Origin: DATBLY01 sp036555125
GTDB lineage: Bacteria; Actinomycetota; UBA4738; HRBIN12
Assembly: GCA_036555125.1 (NCBI GenBank)
Contig: DATBLY010000068.1
Location: 1 to 58,289 of the forward strand
Direction of reading: 5' to 3'
DNA: 58,289 bases
The number at the start of each line of letters is the position of its first letter. Position 1 is the stretch's first letter. Below the pieces are notes generated by a model. It searched no databases and had not been told where the DNA came from. It saw only the letters and a list, made by a program, of their open reading frames with translations. A program made the position numbers and the translations under genes. Below are positions 34,996 to 42,905 of the stretch, one piece after another.

Positions 34996-35829
34996 GTGGC
35001 GACGAAGAGCGGAACGCGAGGTCAAGGGCCCAGCGACCGAAGGCCGACGAAGGCCGAGCGGAGGGAGCAGGCGCGGCTCGAGCGTGAGCAGATCCAGCGC
35101 AAGGTCGCGCGGCGCAGACGCAACCGGACGATGGGCCTGGCGTTGGTGGCGATCGCCGCCGTCGCCGCGATCGTCGGGGTCGTGGTCCTGCAGCCCGGCG
35201 ATGACGCGGCCGCGGCGGAAGCGCCGGAGGCCCTGCTCCGGGATGCCGCCTCGGCCGCCGAGGCGGCATCCTGCACCGACGTCCAGACGATCGATCCCTA
35301 CGACGGCGTGTCCGACCCGAACTCGCCGGACTACGTCGATCAATCCCACATCGGCAGCGGTGACTTCCTGACCGGTCCCGCCTTGTCCACCTATCCGAGC
35401 ATCCCGCCGACGTCGGGACCGCACGCGGCGATCCCGCCCGGCCCGATCGCCGCCGGGATCTACGACTCCCCGCCGGACCTCTACCGCGCGATCCACTCGC
35501 TGGAGCACGGCGCGACGATCGTCTGGTACCGGCCGGGCACGTCGCAGGCGGCGCTCGACCGGCTGACGGCGTTCTTCGGGCAGTCGCTCGACGACGCGTC
35601 GGTCGGCCAGGACCGCGTGATCGTGGCCCCGTACGACTACCCGGACCAGGGCGCGGCCGGACAGCTCCCGAGCGGCGTGAACATGGCCCTCGTCGCCTGG
35701 CACCGGCTGCAGAGCTGCGGGGCCGTCAGCCTGCCGGTCGCGTTCGACTTGAGCTCCCGGCTGAGCGCGCCCTCGTGGGGCGACCGCACGTACGAGGGCG
35801 AGGCGCCCGAGGCCGGGGCGACGCTCTAG
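34996..35829 (+). CDS. DUF3105 membrane-anchored protein (copy 1)
   Basis: The 277 residues comprise a long highly basic cytoplasmic tail (1-45), one membrane helix (about 46-66) and an exported domain with the DUF3105 signatures PPTSGPH and HSLEHGATIVWY. Cysteines in AASCTDV and LQSCGAV could form a disulfide. Function unknown; histidines in the two motifs suggest a metal or catalytic site. A GTG start is used. The second copy follows after two bases. Confidence 0.85.
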   Translation: MATKSGTRGQGPSDRRPTKAERREQARLEREQIQRKVARRRRNRTMGLALVAIAAVAAIVGVVVLQPGDDAAAAEAPEALLRDAASAAEAASCTDVQTIDPYDGVSDPNSPDYVDQSHIGSGDFLTGPALSTYPSIPPTSGPHAAIPPGPIAAGIYDSPPDLYRAIHSLEHGATIVWYRPGTSQAALDRLTAFFGQSLDDASVGQDRVIVAPYDYPDQGAAGQLPSGVNMALVAWHRLQSCGAVSLPVAFDLSSRLSAPSWGDRTYEGEAPEAGATL

Positions 35830-35831
35830 CC

Positions 35832-36584
35832 GTGGCGACCACGAAGCGGAAGCGCCGGCGGCCGAGCGGCGCCACGGCGCCGATCGCGACCCCCGCGCGC
35901 GGTGGGGCCAACGAGGCGCGACGCGAGCGCAAGGAGCAGGCGCGCCAGGCTCGCGAGGCCGAGCGCAAGCGAGCCGCGCGACGGGCCGCCTACCGTCGGG
36001 CGATCACGATCACGGCGGTCGGTGTCGTCGCGATCGGCGTCTTCTGGTGGTTCAACCGTGCGGCCGCGCCCCGGCCGATCCCCGAGGCGGCGATCCGCTC
36101 GGCGGAGGCCGCGGGCTGCACGACCGTCGAGACCCCGCTCGACTCCGCGCCCGCCAACCAGCACCTGCAGGCCGGGCAGTCGTACACGTACGACCAGCAC
36201 CCCGCGACGTCCGGCTGGCACGACCCGTCCCCGCTCCCGCTCGATCCGAAGGTGTACGACTCGCCCATCAACGAGACGAACGCGGTGCACAACCTCGAGC
36301 ACGCCGGCGTGATCGTCTACTACCAGGACACCGGCGATGCCGCGCTCTCCACCGACGCCGTCGACCGGCTCGCGACGCTCGTGAACGGCTCGACGAACGT
36401 CCTGATGGCCCCGTACCCGGACCTGCCCGAGGGTCAGGGGATGGCGCTCACGGCGTGGAACAAGCTGCAGACGTGTCCGCCGGGCGTGACGCCGCAGCAG
36501 GCCGACACGATCGCGAGCGGGTTCATCGAGGCCTACGCCTGCACGCGCAACGCCCCCGAGCCGAACGCGTCCGGCGTCTGCTGA
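35832..36584 (+). CDS. DUF3105 membrane-anchored protein (copy 2)
   Basis: The 250-residue tandem paralogue of the previous gene has the same design: a basic tail with an Arg/Lys/Ala/Glu-rich helix (about 25-55), one membrane helix (about 57-75) and the domain with HPATSGWHDP and HNLEHAGVIVYY. Cysteines in AGCTTVE and QTCPPG match copy 1, and two more lie near the end (EAYACTRN and the terminal GVC). The GTG at 35832 is chosen because it follows the previous stop by two bases. Its stop is only four bases from that of the convergent SpoIID-type gene. Confidence 0.85.
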   Translation: MATTKRKRRRPSGATAPIATPARGGANEARRERKEQARQAREAERKRAARRAAYRRAITITAVGVVAIGVFWWFNRAAAPRPIPEAAIRSAEAAGCTTVETPLDSAPANQHLQAGQSYTYDQHPATSGWHDPSPLPLDPKVYDSPINETNAVHNLEHAGVIVYYQDTGDAALSTDAVDRLATLVNGSTNVLMAPYPDLPEGQGMALTAWNKLQTCPPGVTPQQADTIASGFIEAYACTRNAPEPNASGVC

Positions 36585-36588
36585 ACGC

Positions 36589-38337
36589 CTAGGAGACCGT
36601 GCAGGCGCCCGTCGCGGGGCACAGGATCATGCCGCGCTCGAACGTCGCCGACGTGCCGCCGTTCGGATGCTCCTGGACGCGAGACGTGGGCATCCCGAGC
36701 GACCCCCCTGCGGCGCCGCGGGCGAGGTAGGCGTCGAGCACCGCCCCCCACAGGGCGAACGCGCCGATCCCGGGCGACCAGTAGATGCGGCCATCCGCGA
36801 AGTCCATGCGACCGCATCCCGCGCACCCTCCCCGGCGGTCCGCGGCCGTCCCCAGCCGGTCCGACACCGGGAGGCCCAAGACCCCCGCCGCGCCGCCGAC
36901 CCCGAGGTACTCGTCGTAGATCGCGCCGTGGACCCATACCGTGAGATCGATCCCGCCGTTGCGGTAGATCGCGCCGTCCTGGAAGGCCTGCCGGCTGCCG
37001 CCCGGCAGGATCTTGAGCGCCGAGGTCGGCACGCCCGGACGACACATCAGGTCGTCGTACGCGATGCGGATCGGGCCGAGCACGTTGCGGTCGACGTCGA
37101 TCCACACGCGGTCGTCCGGCAGCGAGAGCGCCGAGCGCAGCTCGGAGCCCGACACCGTCGCCTCGCCCGCCTCGCCGCGGACCACGATCTCGTCGATCCG
37201 TCCCGACACGCCGCGTGTCGCCCGGCCGAAGCCCGTCACGGAGCCGATGTCGCCCGTGTACGGCACGAGCGCGCTCGTGACCTGCGCCGGCGACAGGGCC
37301 CGGCTCCAATCGGTCCAGGGGTTCGCCGAGGTGTACTCGCCCGGATCGCACACGCCGGCGAGGTACGGGTACAGCTCGAGCGGCGTCCCCCACTGCACGG
37401 GCAGGTCCTCGGTGTGGCCTCCGTCCGACGCCGTGAAGACCGTCAGGGCGACCTTGCCGGCGTAGGACACGATCTCCTTGGCCGTGGACGTGACCGCCTT
37501 GGACCATCGGGCGCCGTCGGTCCCGCCTTCCTTGTCCCACCCGACGTACACCTGATCGTTCGCGCCGTCCTGCACGTGACAGTTGCAGTCCGCCCGCAGC
37601 CCGGACCGCCGCATCCGGTAGAGCGCGAAGCTCCGCGCGGCGACGGCCTGCGTGCGCAGCGCCTCCATCGGCCAGCTGCTCGGGACCTCGCCGATGCCGA
37701 GGAGGTACTCCTCGAACGGCAGCGTGGCGATCAGCCGCATCCGGCATCCGTTCGCGCAGTTCGTGAGGTTGAACTCCAGCACGCCGCGGTTGTACGTGGC
37801 GCCGCCTTCGGGAACGATGACGCGCGCGCCCTCGCCGGTGTACGTGGCGAACAGGTCGAACCCGGGGCCGCCCCACGTCCGGTCGCCGACGACGGCGCCG
37901 GCGGCATCGAGCACGCGGTACCCGTCGTCGGCGGCCTCGACCGACCACGTCTGTCCCCCGGGGATCTTGCCGACGGCCGTGCCGGTGAGCGGCTCGCGGA
38001 CCCACAGCCGGACCGGACCGGCCTTCGCGGTCAGGTGGATCGCGCGAACGCCGGACGTGAGCCCGACGCGGATGTCGCCGGGCGGCTTCGGAAGGATCTC
38101 CACGGTGGTGCCGGAGTAGAAGTGCTCGAGGATCCGCTCGTGCCGCCACCCGTCCTTCGCCAGGCCGTAGGCACCCCACTGGGACATGCCGAGCCCGTGG
38201 CCCCACCCCGAGCCGTAGAAGGTGAACCCGTCCGCGGCGCGGGCTCCGTCGGACGCCCGTGCCCCGCCGGCGACGGTCAGGGGGAACAGGGCCGCGGTGA
38301 CGGCCACGACGAGCGCGAGCGTGCGGAGGCGTCGCAT
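36589..38337 (-). CDS. SpoIID/LytB-domain protein with LGFP repeats, secreted
   Basis: The 582 residues comprise a signal peptide (about 1-28), a SpoIID/LytB-type amidase-enhancer domain with YGSGWGHGLGMSQWGAYGLA, LPFEEYLLGIGEVPSSWPMEALRTQAVAARS and TASDGGHTED, and C-terminal LGFP repeats (GVLGLPVSDRLG and GGSLGMPTSRVQ) that bind cell wall. In sporulating Firmicutes SpoIID degrades peptidoglycan; in actinobacteria these proteins are wall-associated. The ATG at 38337 is preferred over the GTG at 38379, which would lie within the TACGGT -10 candidate (38378-38383). Confidence 0.85.
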   Translation of the reverse strand: MRRLRTLALVVAVTAALFPLTVAGGARASDGARAADGFTFYGSGWGHGLGMSQWGAYGLAKDGWRHERILEHFYSGTTVEILPKPPGDIRVGLTSGVRAIHLTAKAGPVRLWVREPLTGTAVGKIPGGQTWSVEAADDGYRVLDAAGAVVGDRTWGGPGFDLFATYTGEGARVIVPEGGATYNRGVLEFNLTNCANGCRMRLIATLPFEEYLLGIGEVPSSWPMEALRTQAVAARSFALYRMRRSGLRADCNCHVQDGANDQVYVGWDKEGGTDGARWSKAVTSTAKEIVSYAGKVALTVFTASDGGHTEDLPVQWGTPLELYPYLAGVCDPGEYTSANPWTDWSRALSPAQVTSALVPYTGDIGSVTGFGRATRGVSGRIDEIVVRGEAGEATVSGSELRSALSLPDDRVWIDVDRNVLGPIRIAYDDLMCRPGVPTSALKILPGGSRQAFQDGAIYRNGGIDLTVWVHGAIYDEYLGVGGAAGVLGLPVSDRLGTAADRRGGCAGCGRMDFADGRIYWSPGIGAFALWGAVLDAYLARGAAGGSLGMPTSRVQEHPNGGTSATFERGMILCPATGACTVS

Positions 38338-38377
38338 CTTCGAGGGGGCGTCACCCCCCGGGGAAGGGGGCGCCCGC

Positions 38378-38383
38378 ACCGTA
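38378..38383 (-). promoter_or_regulatory. -10 box candidate TACGGT for the SpoIID-type gene
   Basis: TANNNT hexamer giving a leader of about 34 bases before the ATG at 38337. Confidence 0.4.
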
Positions 38384-38392
38384 CCACATCGA

Positions 38393-38409
38393 CCCCCGGC
38401 GGCCGGGGG
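38393..38409 (-). terminator. Hairpin at the end of the polysaccharide operon
   Basis: A 7-bp stem CCCCCGG/CCGGGGG with a CGG loop lies 21 bases after the nucleotidyltransferase stop. Confidence 0.5.
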
Positions 38410-38430
38410 TTTACGTGCTCGAACCGCCGC

Positions 38431-39450
38431 TCACGTCTCGGGCACCGAGAACGGTTGCACGCGAGCGTCTTCGATCGCCTGGCCGTCCGGGACGGATGCG
38501 CCCTCCCCGAGCACCGACGACACCGCCGACGCCCCGGCTCCCACCGTCGCGCCCGGCCCGACGATCGAGCCCGCCACGCGCGACCGCGCCCCGATCGAGC
38601 AGCCCGGATGCAGGACCGAGTCCTCGATCACCGCGTCGGGGCCGACGCGGGCGCCGGCGCCGACGGCCACGCGGCGGCCGATGCGCGCGCTCGGATCGAC
38701 CTCGGCGTCCGCGGCGACCCACGGGGCGGGGTACACCACCCCGGAGACCTTCCCCTCGAGGAGATCGAAGTGCGCGCGGAGGTAGTTCTCGGGGGTGCCG
38801 AGGTCCCGCCAATACGCGCCGGAGGCGAAGCCGTAGACGGCTCGCCCGCCGTCGATCACGCTCGGGAAGATCTCGCGCTCGATCGAGATCGGCCGGTCGG
38901 CCGTCCACCTGGCCAGGGCCCGGGGGTCCAAGACGTAGGTGCCGGCGTTGACGTCGCCGGGGATCGGCTCCTCCGGCTTCTCGCGGAAGGCGCGGATGCG
39001 GCCGTCGTGCTCGAGCTCCACGAGCCCGAACGCCCGTGCGTCGTCCACGTGATGCAGCGCGATCGTCGCGGCGGCGTCGTGCTCGCGATGCAGCGCCAGC
39101 ATCGCCGTCATGTCGAGGTCCGTGAGGATGTCGCCGTTCAGGGCGAAGAACGGTTCGTCGGGCTCCAGCCGATGGACGGCGTTGACGATCGCCCCGCCCG
39201 TGTCGAGGGCCTCACGCTCCGTCACCCACGCGATCGACGGGTCACCGTGACGCGACGCGATGAACGGGTCGAACAGCTCCTCGAGGTACGGCGACGACAT
39301 CACGACCTCGTGGACGCCGTGGCGGACGAGCCGGTCGAGCGTGTGATCCAGGATCGCGCGGTCCACGAGCGGCAGGAGCTCCTTCTTCACGGTGGCGGTC
39401 AGCGGCCGCAGCCGTGTCCCCTGCCCGCCCACCAGGACGACCGCCTTCAC
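38431..39450 (-). CDS. Sugar-1-phosphate nucleotidyltransferase with hexapeptide C-terminus (probable mannose-1-phosphate guanylyltransferase)
   Basis: The 339 residues carry the nucleotidyltransferase signature AVVLVGGQGTRLRPLT at the N-terminus, the metal-binding FALNGDILTDLD, and a left-handed beta-helix of hexapeptide repeats (about 250-339, for example IGRRVAVGAGARVG). With manB and the isomerase in the window, GDP-mannose synthesis is the most likely role; glucose-1-phosphate is an alternative. The GTG overlaps the upstream glycosyltransferase stop as GTGA. It is the last gene of an eight-gene polysaccharide operon. Confidence 0.83.
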   Translation of the reverse strand: MKAVVLVGGQGTRLRPLTATVKKELLPLVDRAILDHTLDRLVRHGVHEVVMSSPYLEELFDPFIASRHGDPSIAWVTEREALDTGGAIVNAVHRLEPDEPFFALNGDILTDLDMTAMLALHREHDAAATIALHHVDDARAFGLVELEHDGRIRAFREKPEEPIPGDVNAGTYVLDPRALARWTADRPISIEREIFPSVIDGGRAVYGFASGAYWRDLGTPENYLRAHFDLLEGKVSGVVYPAPWVAADAEVDPSARIGRRVAVGAGARVGPDAVIEDSVLHPGCSIGARSRVAGSIVGPGATVGAGASAVSSVLGEGASVPDGQAIEDARVQPFSVPET

Positions 39451-40319
39451 GAGCTCCGCACCCTCCCCGCGAGCCACGCCAGCTCCGCCCGTGTCCGAAG
39501 CGTGAGCCACGCCAGCGGCAAGGTTAGCCGCCGCCAGCCCCGGGCGCGGTGCTTGCGGTAGTAGCGGTAGATGCTCGCGGAGTGCATCCGGTACGTGCGA
39601 CGGCCGCGTCCGGTCGAAACGCCGATCTCGTGCACGATCTCGACCGCGGGGGTGAACAGGACGGTCCAGCCGGCCTCGCGCAGCCGCGTCGCCAGGTCGA
39701 GCTCCTCGCCGTAGAGGAGGAAGCCCTCATCCAGTGGCCCCACGGCGTCCAGCGCGGCGCGCGGCAGCAGCATGCAGCATCCCGACACCCAGTCGACCTC
39801 GCGCTCGGTCCGCCGGTCCCACCCGTCCAGGTGATACCGGCGCGTGAACCGGTTGCGCGGCGCGACCGTGCCGAGGAACGCGTGGCCGACCGCGTCGAGC
39901 ACGCTCGGGAACGGCCGCCCGCTCGGGTAGACGGTCCCGTCGGGGTTGCGCACGAGTGGGCCGACCAGGCCGGCCCGTGGATGCCGTCGGGCGGCATCCA
40001 CGTAGTCCGCGACCGTCCCCGCGAACCACTCCGTGTCGGGGTTCAGGAGCAGGACGTACGGCGCCCGGGTGGCGCGGATCCCCTGGTTCCACGCGGGCGA
40101 GAGGTAGACGTTGCGCGGGTTCTCGATCAGGCGCACCCACGGGTGCGCCGCGATCGCCGTGGTGTGGCTGCCGTCCGCCGACGCGTTGTCGACCACCAGG
40201 ACGTCGATCGCGATGTCCCCTCGATGGGCCTCGAGGCTCGCGAGGCACCGTTCGAGGTAGTCGCCCGCGTTGTAGTTGACGATCACCACGGCGAGGTCCG
40301 CCGCGTCCGGATCCGTCAT
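39447..40319 (-). CDS. Family 2 glycosyltransferase (WbbL-type)
   Basis: The 290-residue GT-A enzyme has LAVVIVNYNAGDYLERCL at the start, VVDNASADGS, LLNPDTEWFAG (DxD-like) and EELDLATRLREAGW, as in rhamnosyltransferases of the WbbL type. The acceptor is not known. ATGA overlap with the SMR-like gene upstream and GTGA overlap with the nucleotidyltransferase gene downstream. Confidence 0.85.
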   Translation of the reverse strand: MTDPDAADLAVVIVNYNAGDYLERCLASLEAHRGDIAIDVLVVDNASADGSHTTAIAAHPWVRLIENPRNVYLSPAWNQGIRATRAPYVLLLNPDTEWFAGTVADYVDAARRHPRAGLVGPLVRNPDGTVYPSGRPFPSVLDAVGHAFLGTVAPRNRFTRRYHLDGWDRRTEREVDWVSGCCMLLPRAALDAVGPLDEGFLLYGEELDLATRLREAGWTVLFTPAVEIVHEIGVSTGRGRRTYRMHSASIYRYYRKHRARGWRRLTLPLAWLTLRTRAELAWLAGRVRSS

Positions 40320-40690
40320 CCGTGATGCGGGGTCTGCGCGATCAGCACGATGCCCAGCATGATGCAGAAGACGCCCACCCAGCGCACGACCGGCACCTGC
40401 TGATGCAGCCAGAACCGGTCGAACAGCAGGATCAGGACGTAGGTGAGCGATGCGAACGGATACGCGAACGAGAGCGACGTCCGCGACAGGACCGCCAGCC
40501 ACACGAACGCCGACAGCCCGAAGAGGACCAGCCCGAGCCAGATCTGCGGGGTCGTGACGACGTCGCCGAGCGACTCGGCGTTCAGCTTGAGGGGACCGCT
40601 CGACGCCGTCACGTGGTTCATGCCCTGCTTCAGCGTGAGCTGGGCGACCGCGGCCAGCGTGACGGAGAGCAGGATCAGGCCGATCAGCAT
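40316..40690 (-). CDS. Four-helix SMR/EamA-like small membrane transporter
   Basis: The 124-residue protein has four hydrophobic helices (about 2-20, 46-66, 71-92, 100-118), begins LIGLILLSVTLAAVAQLTLK and resembles small multidrug-resistance-type proteins and undecaprenyl-phosphate-sugar flippase subunits. In this operon a role in moving a lipid-linked sugar is plausible. The ATG at 40690 follows AAGGGAAG at good distance; the GTG at 40747, which would overlap the ATPase stop as GTGA, would add a polar 19-residue tail and is possible. Confidence 0.7.
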   Translation of the reverse strand: MLIGLILLSVTLAAVAQLTLKQGMNHVTASSGPLKLNAESLGDVVTTPQIWLGLVLFGLSAFVWLAVLSRTSLSFAYPFASLTYVLILLFDRFWLHQQVPVVRWVGVFCIMLGIVLIAQTPHHG

Positions 40691-40743
40691 GGTCAGGTTC
40701 TTCCCTTCGGGTGGATGGTGGGTGGTGGGCTCCGCGGGCGCGC

Positions 40744-41925
40744 TCACAGGTCCTCGATCTCCGCCTCGACGGGCACGTCGATCCGCTCCTGGACCCTGGG
40801 CGCCTCCACCACCTCGAACAGGTACCGCTGCGTCTGCACGTGGTACAGCGCGCCGGTCCGGCGCGACGACAGGCCGATCGTCACCCAGTACTTCCCGGCG
40901 TGGTACGGGAACGACGGGACCGTGAAGCGGATCCGCTTCTTCCCGTCGAAGCGCGCGATGTCGATGCCGTGCCGCGAGGTCCGGGCGTCCAGGACCGGGT
41001 GGTTCGTGGCGCCGTCCAGGATCTCGAAGTCCACGTCCAGGTCGTCGACCGGCTCGTTCGTGCGGACGTCGATCCGGATCGTGAGCGGGTCGCCGGCGAG
41101 CACCGGCCCCTCGATCCGGCCGGACGCGCGCACGAGCTCGACCGACGCGATCTCGGCCTGTCGCGAGCCCTCCTCGGGTACGAACCCGGGATCGGTGACG
41201 CCCAGCAGGACGTAGCGCATCTCGCGCACCACGTCGTCGGGGGCGCCGCGGGCGTGCACGTGTCCGTGGTGCAGCATCACGGCGCGATCGCACACCTCGC
41301 GCACGGTGTCGAGCGCGTGCGTGACCAGGACGATCGTGCGGCCCTCGGCCTGGAAGCGGCCCACCCGCTCCAGGCAGCGCGCCTGGAAGGCCTCGTCGCC
41401 GACCGCCAGGACCTCGTCGATCAGCAGGATGTCCGGCTCCACGTGGACCGCGACCGCGAACCCGAGCCGGACGAGCATGCCCGACGAGTAGAACTTCGTC
41501 TGGTTGTCCATGAACTCGCCGAGCTCGGCGAACGCCACGATGTCGTCGAAGACCCGGTCGGTGTCGCGACGCGACAGACCCAGGAACGAGGCGTTCAGGT
41601 AGACGTTCTCGCGACCCGTGAGCTCGGGATGGAACCCGGCGCCGAGCTCGAGCAGGGCGGCCACGCGGCCACGGGAGCGGATCACGCCCGCGGTCGGGCG
41701 GAGGATCCCCGCGATGCACTTCAGCAGCGTGGTCTTGCCCGAGCCGTTGTGGCCGATCAGGCCGAGGGTGCCCCCGTCGGGCACGTCGATCGACACGTCG
41801 CGCAGCGCCCAGAAGTCCTCCGCGCGCATCCGTCCGGAGAGCAGCCGCTGCTTCACCGACGTGGGCTTCTCACGGAACAGCCGGAACCGTTTCGAGACGC
41901 CCTCGACCTCGATCGCCGCGGTCAC
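40744..41925 (-). CDS. Polysaccharide export ABC transporter ATPase, Wzt type
   Basis: The 393-residue ATPase has Walker A GHNGSGKT (58-65), a signature SSGM (147-150) in YSSGMLVRLGF, and Walker B ILLIDEVLAVGDE (166-178), typical of O-antigen/teichoic-acid exporters. An additional C-terminal beta domain (about 265-393) resembles the substrate-binding Wzt C-domain that recognises the terminated glycan chain. The GTG start overlaps the permease stop as GTGA; both form one transporter. Confidence 0.92.
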   Translation of the reverse strand: MTAAIEVEGVSKRFRLFREKPTSVKQRLLSGRMRAEDFWALRDVSIDVPDGGTLGLIGHNGSGKTTLLKCIAGILRPTAGVIRSRGRVAALLELGAGFHPELTGRENVYLNASFLGLSRRDTDRVFDDIVAFAELGEFMDNQTKFYSSGMLVRLGFAVAVHVEPDILLIDEVLAVGDEAFQARCLERVGRFQAEGRTIVLVTHALDTVREVCDRAVMLHHGHVHARGAPDDVVREMRYVLLGVTDPGFVPEEGSRQAEIASVELVRASGRIEGPVLAGDPLTIRIDVRTNEPVDDLDVDFEILDGATNHPVLDARTSRHGIDIARFDGKKRIRFTVPSFPYHAGKYWVTIGLSSRRTGALYHVQTQRYLFEVVEAPRVQERIDVPVEAEIEDL

Positions 41926-42842
41926 AGCTCCTCCGCGAAGTCGCCCGAGCGCCGGAAGAACAGGCGCCAGGACAGGTAGAGCAGGAGCATGGACGCGACG
42001 ATCACGATCGCGAGGACGCCCGCGAGCCACGCGACGCTCACGTCGGGCAGGACGGGCACCGGCTTCGTCACGCCGTCGACCGTCGCCTCGGGCGACACGG
42101 TCCCGTACAGGGCGCGCTGGAACCCGAACACGATGTCGGCGAGCGGGTTCAACAGGAACGCGTTCCACAGGTCGACGCCGAGGAACGTCTTCCCGGAGAG
42201 CTTCTCCTGCACCAGCGCCCCGGGGTACACGATCGGCGTGGCCCAGAACCAGACCAGCATCGCGAGCCCCACCAGGTGCCCCACGTCGCGGTAGCGGACG
42301 TTCAACGCGGAGGACCAGAACACGAGGGCGGTGGAGAACACCAGCAGCGCGACGAACGCCATCGGGTACAGCACGAGCGCCGGCAGGTGGAACCCGTACC
42401 CGGTGACGAGCATGAACAGCAGCAGGACCGCCGACTGCAGGACGAAGTCCACGAGCGCCACCCCGATCGTCGCGAGCGGCAGGATCTCGCGCGGGAAGGC
42501 GACCTTCTTCACGAGGTTCGCGTTGTCGATCACCGCCCGCGTGCCGTTCGTCAGCCCCGTGCTGAACAGGTTCCACGCCAGCAGGCCCGAGAGCAGGAAC
42601 ACCGGGTAGTGGGGGGTCTGGTTGCCCAGCACGCGCACGACGAACGTGAACACGGCCAGGAACACCACGGGGTTCAACAGGGACCAGACGGCGCCGAGGA
42701 CCGACGCCGTGTACTTCACCTTCAGCTCCTTGCGGATCAGGTTCGCGAGGATCTCGCGGTACGCCGCGATCTCGCGCAGGCGGGCGAGGACGCGCAGGCG
42801 CGGGGCCTCGGACGTGCGTTCGGTGACGGTCGCGGTGGCGAT
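41922..42842 (-). CDS. Polysaccharide export ABC transporter permease, Wzm/TagG type, with non-standard start
   Basis: This ABC-2 permease has six membrane helices and the family N-terminus REILANLIRKELKVKY followed by SVLGAVWSLLNP. That conserved segment is encoded upstream of the first ordinary start codon (GTG at 42719), and back to the in-frame stop at 42906-42908 I find no ATG, GTG or TTG. An ATC at 42840-42842 has AGGGAG nine bases upstream and would give 306 residues, so I place the start there. The GTG at 42719 has its own AAGGAG and may yield a 265-residue product lacking the amphipathic N-terminus. A sequence error is another possibility. Confidence 0.75.
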   Translation of the reverse strand: MATATVTERTSEAPRLRVLARLREIAAYREILANLIRKELKVKYTASVLGAVWSLLNPVVFLAVFTFVVRVLGNQTPHYPVFLLSGLLAWNLFSTGLTNGTRAVIDNANLVKKVAFPREILPLATIGVALVDFVLQSAVLLLFMLVTGYGFHLPALVLYPMAFVALLVFSTALVFWSSALNVRYRDVGHLVGLAMLVWFWATPIVYPGALVQEKLSGKTFLGVDLWNAFLLNPLADIVFGFQRALYGTVSPEATVDGVTKPVPVLPDVSVAWLAGVLAIVIVASMLLLYLSWRLFFRRSGDFAEEL

Positions 42843-42905
42843 GGTCCGGCGCTCCCTGGACGGATCGAGCTGATGGGATCGGCGTTCGCGCTGGTCAGCG
42901 GCTGC

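Noticed and set aside
38337..38379. GTG at 38379 as start of the SpoIID-type protein
   Set aside because: It would fall inside the -10 candidate TACGGT, and the signal peptide begins properly at the ATG at 38337.
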